Origin: Chitinophagales bacterium
Lineage (GTDB): Bacteria; Bacteroidota; Bacteroidia; Chitinophagales; Chitinophagaceae
Direction of reading: 5' to 3'
Assembly (NCBI GenBank): GCA_025353485.1
Contig: JANXQO010000172.1
Location: forward strand, 1-64,000
DNA: 64,000 nucleotides
Shown: piece by piece, positions 60,897 through 64,000 of the stretch
Layout: each line of letters opens with the position of its first letter
Position numbering within the stretch: position 1 is the first letter of the stretch
Translations under genes and position numbers: made by a program
The notes under the pieces: model-generated
Told to the model about the DNA's origin: nothing
Database searches by the model: none
The model's input: the letters and a program-made list of their open reading frames with translations, nothing else

Positions 60897-61544
60897 ATGG
60901 CATTAGAACTTTATAAAAAGAAAAGAAATTTTAAAGAAACGCCTGAACCCGAAGGCACACCAAAATCTTCAAAATCAAAATTAGAATTTGTAGTTCAACG
61001 TCATAAAGCATCCAGTCTTCATTATGATTTTCGGTTGGAGATGGATGGCGTTTTAAAGAGCTGGGCAGTACCAAAGGGGCCTTCATTAAATCCTAAAGAC
61101 AAACGCCTTGCAATGATGGTTGAAGATCATCCGTATGATTATAAAGATTTTGCAGGCATAATTCCATCCGGTTATGGAGCAGGTATAGTTGAGGTATGGG
61201 ACCATGGTACGTATGCTGATCTTGAAAATTCTGAAATGAAAACTGCAGAAAAAAATTTGAGATCAGGCTTACATGCAGGAAGCTTAAAATTTACATTGTT
61301 CGGAAAAAAATTAAAAGGTGAATTTGCTTTGGTAAAATTAAAAGGTAAGCAGGATAATGCCCGTCCGAACGATTCATCCGGGGGGGCATGGCTTCTTATA
61401 AAACACAATGATGAATATGCAACATCTGAAGATTATAACAGTGAGGATGATACCCCTCAAAATTCTCCCATAAATAAATGGCTTGCAGAAAACAAACCTG
61501 AAAAACTTAGTAAACCTTCAACTGTTAAAAAAAAAGCTTCCTGA
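60897..61544 (+). CDS. LigD 3'-phosphoesterase part
   Basis: A 215-residue protein with the LigD phosphoesterase domain, which removes 3' phosphates or ribonucleotides at broken ends: LHYDFRLEMDGVLKSWAVPK (H42, D44), EDHPYDY (H78) and GIVEVWDHGTY (H103) hold the metal-binding residues. Residues 156-164 (RPNDSSGGA) are an in-frame palindromic insert. The C-terminal KKKAS-stop lies on a run of nine A's; a -1 shift there would join this frame to the ligase-polymerase frame, so this may be the front part of one LigD. Confidence 0.92.
   Translation: MALELYKKKRNFKETPEPEGTPKSSKSKLEFVVQRHKASSLHYDFRLEMDGVLKSWAVPKGPSLNPKDKRLAMMVEDHPYDYKDFAGIIPSGYGAGIVEVWDHGTYADLENSEMKTAEKNLRSGLHAGSLKFTLFGKKLKGEFALVKLKGKQDNARPNDSSGGAWLLIKHNDEYATSEDYNSEDDTPQNSPINKWLAENKPEKLSKPSTVKKKAS
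61358..61388. repeat. In-frame palindromic insert in the phosphoesterase gene
   Basis: TGCCC (61358-61362) and GGGCA (61384-61388) form the outer arms of an imperfect GC-rich palindrome. It encodes ARPNDSSGGA within what would otherwise read KGKQDN-AWLLIKH, a conserved strand pair. A sister insert is in ligD at 62220-62246 (ARPDDTVGRE). Confidence 0.75.
61527..61535 (+). other. A9 slippery run joining the two LigD frames
   Basis: Nine A's lie in the phosphoesterase frame as three AAA codons, seven bases before its TGA. The ligase-polymerase frame is closed upstream at 61526-61528 and opens exactly within this run. A -1 slip here produces a continuous LigD of phosphoesterase-ligase-polymerase order. 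Confidence 0.7.
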
Positions 61545-61591
61545 GAACTTCAATTAAGGAAAGCCGAAAACTACATCACTTTATTAAACCA

Positions 61592-63514
61592 ATGCTTGCC
61601 AAAGAAACTGAAGAACCTTTTGATGACAAGAATTGGCTGTACGAAATTAAATGGGATGGATACCGTGCCATTGCAGAAATAAAAAACAACAATGTAAAAT
61701 TGTACTCACGTAATGGAATAACATTCAAAAATTCTTATCCGTTAGTTATTCAGGAATTAAAAAATATTGAAACAGATGCAGTGCTTGATGGAGAGATAGT
61801 AGTATTAAATGAGGAAGGTCATCCCGAATTTCAATTACTTCAGCATTACGAAAGCAATCAACACCGGCCCATTAATTATTATGTGTTTGATATTTTATCT
61901 CTCAATGGGCAAAACACTTGCAGCCTTCCATTGATAGAAAGAAAACAATTATTGCAGAGCCTCATTAAAAAAAGTGATGTAGTAAAATATTCCGATCACA
62001 TTTTAGAAAAAGGAATTGCTTTTTTTAAAGTAAGCACAGAAAAAAACCTGGAAGGTATTATGGCTAAAAAAACCGACAGCCTGTATTATACCGGAAAGAG
62101 AACAAACGAATGGCTTAAAATTAAAAATCACAAAACGCAGGAAGCAATTATTACCGGCTATACAGATCCGGGGGGTTCAAGAAAATACTTTGGCGCCCTG
62201 GTTCTTGCAATTAAAGATGCCCGCCCGGATGACACTGTCGGACGGGAAGGTAAACTAAAATATATCGGTCATACAGGCTCAGGTTTTAACCAGCAATCCT
62301 TAAAAGAAATGTGGAATTTGTTGCAACCATTAAAACAAAGTAAATCGCCTTTTAATGAAAAAGTAAAAACCAATATGCCTGTAACATGGGTTAAACCTAA
62401 ATTAGTTTGCGAAATAAAATTTACCGAAGTAACACGGGATGGAATGCTGCGGCATCCGATCTTTCTTCATCTGAGAAAAGATAAATCTATTAAAGAAGTA
62501 ACTATGGCAAATACAAAAACAATAAAAAAACCAGTCCCGATAGCTCTCGGGGGGATAAAAAATATTGACAAGGGAGAAAAAAATATTGAAGAAGCCGAAA
62601 GTGAAACAGATAAAGTATTTGCCTTTGGCAAGATAAAAGTAAAAGCTACACATGTAAATAAAATATATTTTCCGAATGAAGGAATTACAAAAGGTGATGT
62701 GATAAATTATTATCGGCAAATGGCAGATTATATTTTACCCTATTTAAAAGGCCGTCCGCAATCACTTTTAAGAATGCCTAATGGAATAAATGCCAAAGGA
62801 TTTTTTCACAAAGATGCAGGAGAAAAAGCGCCATCATTTGTAAAAAGTAAAAAACTTTTTTCCGAATCAGCCAATAAAAACATTGATTATATTATTTGCG
62901 ATAGCAAGCCAACGCTTACCTATCTTAATAATTTAGGCTGTATCGAAATTAATCCATGGCACTCAACTATTGGTGCGCTCAACAATCCTGACTATTTAAT
63001 AATAGATATTGATCCTTCTAAAGAAAATACTTTTCAACAGGTAATTGAGGCGGCAAATGTGGTGAAAGAAGTTTTGGATAAGGCTGGTGCTCCCTCATTT
63101 TGCAAAACATCCGGCGCATCAGGATTGCATGTATATGTTCCTGTCGCAAAAAAATATACTTATGAGCAGATTAAAGATTTTGCGTATTTAATTTGCATGC
63201 TTACCAGTGAACAGATCCCTGGATTTACTACGCTTGAACGAAATTTACAAAAGCGTGGCCATAAACATATTTACATGGATTACCTGCAAAACAGGAGAGG
63301 GCAAACTATTGCATGTGTTTATAGTCTGCGCCCAAAACCGGGAGCCACTGTATCTGCCCCATTATTTTGGAAAGAAGTTAAAAGTGGATTAACGCCACAG
63401 GATTTTACTATTAATACTATTATGAAACGTGTAAAAAAAATGGGAGATATTTTTACTCCAATTCTGGGAAAGGGAATTGATCTAAATAAATGTTTGAAGA
63501 AATTAGGTGGGTGA
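61592..63514 (+). CDS. ligD: LigD ATP-dependent ligase and primase-polymerase part
   Basis: A 640-residue protein with the ligase domain first: the AMP-binding lysine is K20 in EIKWDGYRAIAEI, then DGEIVVL, EGIMAKK and EWLKIK. An OB fold ends near residue 300. The AEP-type polymerase domain follows (about 345-640): THVNKIYFPNEGITKGDVI, then FFHKDAG, DIDPSKE and KTSGASGLHVYVPV. Two in-frame palindromic inserts are present: RPDDTVGRE (residues 211-219) and VPIALGG (315-321), the second in the interdomain linker. ATG 61592 is the first start, but conserved LigD sequence (HHFIKPMLAKE) begins before it in the same frame, so the true N-terminus probably comes from the preceding gene. Confidence 0.93.
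   Translation: MLAKETEEPFDDKNWLYEIKWDGYRAIAEIKNNNVKLYSRNGITFKNSYPLVIQELKNIETDAVLDGEIVVLNEEGHPEFQLLQHYESNQHRPINYYVFDILSLNGQNTCSLPLIERKQLLQSLIKKSDVVKYSDHILEKGIAFFKVSTEKNLEGIMAKKTDSLYYTGKRTNEWLKIKNHKTQEAIITGYTDPGGSRKYFGALVLAIKDARPDDTVGREGKLKYIGHTGSGFNQQSLKEMWNLLQPLKQSKSPFNEKVKTNMPVTWVKPKLVCEIKFTEVTRDGMLRHPIFLHLRKDKSIKEVTMANTKTIKKPVPIALGGIKNIDKGEKNIEEAESETDKVFAFGKIKVKATHVNKIYFPNEGITKGDVINYYRQMADYILPYLKGRPQSLLRMPNGINAKGFFHKDAGEKAPSFVKSKKLFSESANKNIDYIICDSKPTLTYLNNLGCIEINPWHSTIGALNNPDYLIIDIDPSKENTFQQVIEAANVVKEVLDKAGAPSFCKTSGASGLHVYVPVAKKYTYEQIKDFAYLICMLTSEQIPGFTTLERNLQKRGHKHIYMDYLQNRRGQTIACVYSLRPKPGATVSAPLFWKEVKSGLTPQDFTINTIMKRVKKMGDIFTPILGKGIDLNKCLKKLGG
62220..62246. repeat. In-frame palindromic insert in ligD, first
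   Basis: CCCGCCCG (62220-62227) and CGGACGGG (62239-62246) pair with one mismatch. The insert encodes ARPDDTVGRE between LVLAIKD and GKLKYIGHTG, strands that are adjacent in other bacterial ligases. Confidence 0.8.
62536..62551. repeat. In-frame palindromic insert in ligD, second
   Basis: CCCGATAGCTCTCGGG is one base from the perfect palindrome at 29773-29788 and encodes part of VPIALGG in the linker between the ligase and polymerase domains. Confidence 0.8.
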
Positions 63515-63907
63515 TGATGAGGTTGAACGTGAAAAAATTCTTTTTAATAATCCACCTCTTTTGTATCCTATATTTTCCTCGTTCGCTTTATTTTTTGCAA
63601 CCAGGCTGGTAACGCCAAATTGTAAAACTGTTCCTAAGGTTCTTGCAAATAATCCTGCCTTTCTGCCAACAGCAATTTTATTGGTAAGATAACCGGCTCC
63701 TAATCCCAAGGCTAAATTTAAAAGATTATGTTTAAACTGAGGGGACGCTGCTACTTCAGAAACTGTATTTTTTAAAATATTCGATGGCTTAAAAGTTTCA
63801 ATGGTTTCATGAAATTGCCTTTTCAAAGCCTCTTCTGATACAATTTTTTTCGCTTCTAATTCAAGAATTGCTTTTTTTAAATCCGCTGCCTTATGTATCT
63901 TTTTCAT
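63503..63907 (-). CDS. Hypothetical protein with C-terminal membrane segments
   Basis: A 134-residue protein. A charged helical N-terminal half (MKKIHKAADLKKAILELEAK) is followed by two hydrophobic stretches (LLNLALGLGAGYLT and AGLFARTLGTVLQFGVTSLV) and a basic Ser-rich tail. No family recognised. Its last 12 nt overlap the ligD end on the opposite strand. It lies 19 nt downstream of a gene that runs off the window, probably as an operon. Confidence 0.7.
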   Translation of the reverse strand: MKKIHKAADLKKAILELEAKKIVSEEALKRQFHETIETFKPSNILKNTVSEVAASPQFKHNLLNLALGLGAGYLTNKIAVGRKAGLFARTLGTVLQFGVTSLVAKNKANEENIGYKRGGLLKRIFSRSTSSSPT

Positions 63908-63926
63908 TGCAATTATTTGAACTATA

Positions 63927-64000
63927 TCAATCCATTAAGTTTTTTATCATCGAATTGGCAATGGGAGCTTTAAGCCATTTGTTACGAAACATAAAAAGGA
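63927..64000 (-). CDS. 3' end of a gene running off the right edge
   Basis: On the minus strand a frame is open from the window edge to a TGA at 63929-63927, ending WLKAPIANSMIKNLMD. The small spacing to the next gene on the same strand supports an operon. Too little is visible for a family call. Confidence 0.5.
   Translation of the reverse strand, partial: LFMFRNKWLKAPIANSMIKNLMD

Overview
The window is AT-rich DNA from a member of the Bacteroidota, most likely the Chitinophagaceae or a close relative. The evidence is an alternative complex III/caa3 oxidase operon of Bacteroidota layout, a SusC/SusD pair, DUF4251 and DUF5522 proteins, a lamin-tail/FlgD-like surface protein, TAnnTTTG-type -7 promoter elements, and many short palindromic repeats of kinds common in this phylum. 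No rRNA operon, ordinary tRNA, prophage or CRISPR array was seen.

Layout: (1) 1-9.7 kb is a respiratory operon on the + strand: end of alternative complex III (actE, actF), then coxB, coxA, heme O synthase, two subunit III genes, subunit IV, a SCO copper chaperone and a DUF420 membrane protein. (2) 9.9-17 kb is a mixed block: a secreted serine hydrolase, an alkyltransferase-like protein, trmB, small secreted proteins, an unusual tRNA-like RNA with its own terminator, an Lrp regulator, a peptide ABC permease and a glycosyltransferase. (3) 17-22.7 kb has MarR and an acyl-CoA dehydrogenase, a duplicated tail of that gene, korB, and an antitoxin-toxin-asd operon. (4) 22.7-31.8 kb has surface proteins and lipoproteins (including three tandem paralogues), a D-threonine-aldolase-like enzyme and a type III polyketide synthase/methyltransferase pair. 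(5) 31.8-33.2 kb is decayed DNA: a chimeric gene remnant and a dead REP-associated transposase between two palindromes. (6) 33.2-52.8 kb is mostly housekeeping: AI-2E permease, mutL, a GH3/beta-lactamase fusion, acs-queA, an L,D-transpeptidase, tatC, a three-domain GH18/deacetylase/glycosyltransferase protein, prfA, an amidohydrolase and recO. (7) 52.9-60 kb has an RND/MMPL exporter and a SusC/SusD pair. (8) 60.1-63.5 kb is a non-homologous end-joining locus: ku, a LigD phosphoesterase part and a LigD ligase-polymerase part.

Three things stand out. First, a minus-strand RNA at 13955-14125 has a tRNA acceptor stem, D arm, anticodon arm and perfect T arm, but about 100 nt where the variable arm should be, and ends in a strong terminator. 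Second, palindromic mini-elements sit in frame inside or at the ends of genes (LigD twice, the phosphoesterase, the D-threonine-aldolase-like enzyme, the amidohydrolase, queA, recO), resembling in behaviour the Rickettsia palindromic elements. Third, LigD is split into two reading frames exactly at a run of nine A's, with conserved LigD sequence upstream of the second start codon, so the two parts may be joined by frameshifting or slippage, or may have been broken by it.

All domain calls come from reading motifs; no database search was possible.
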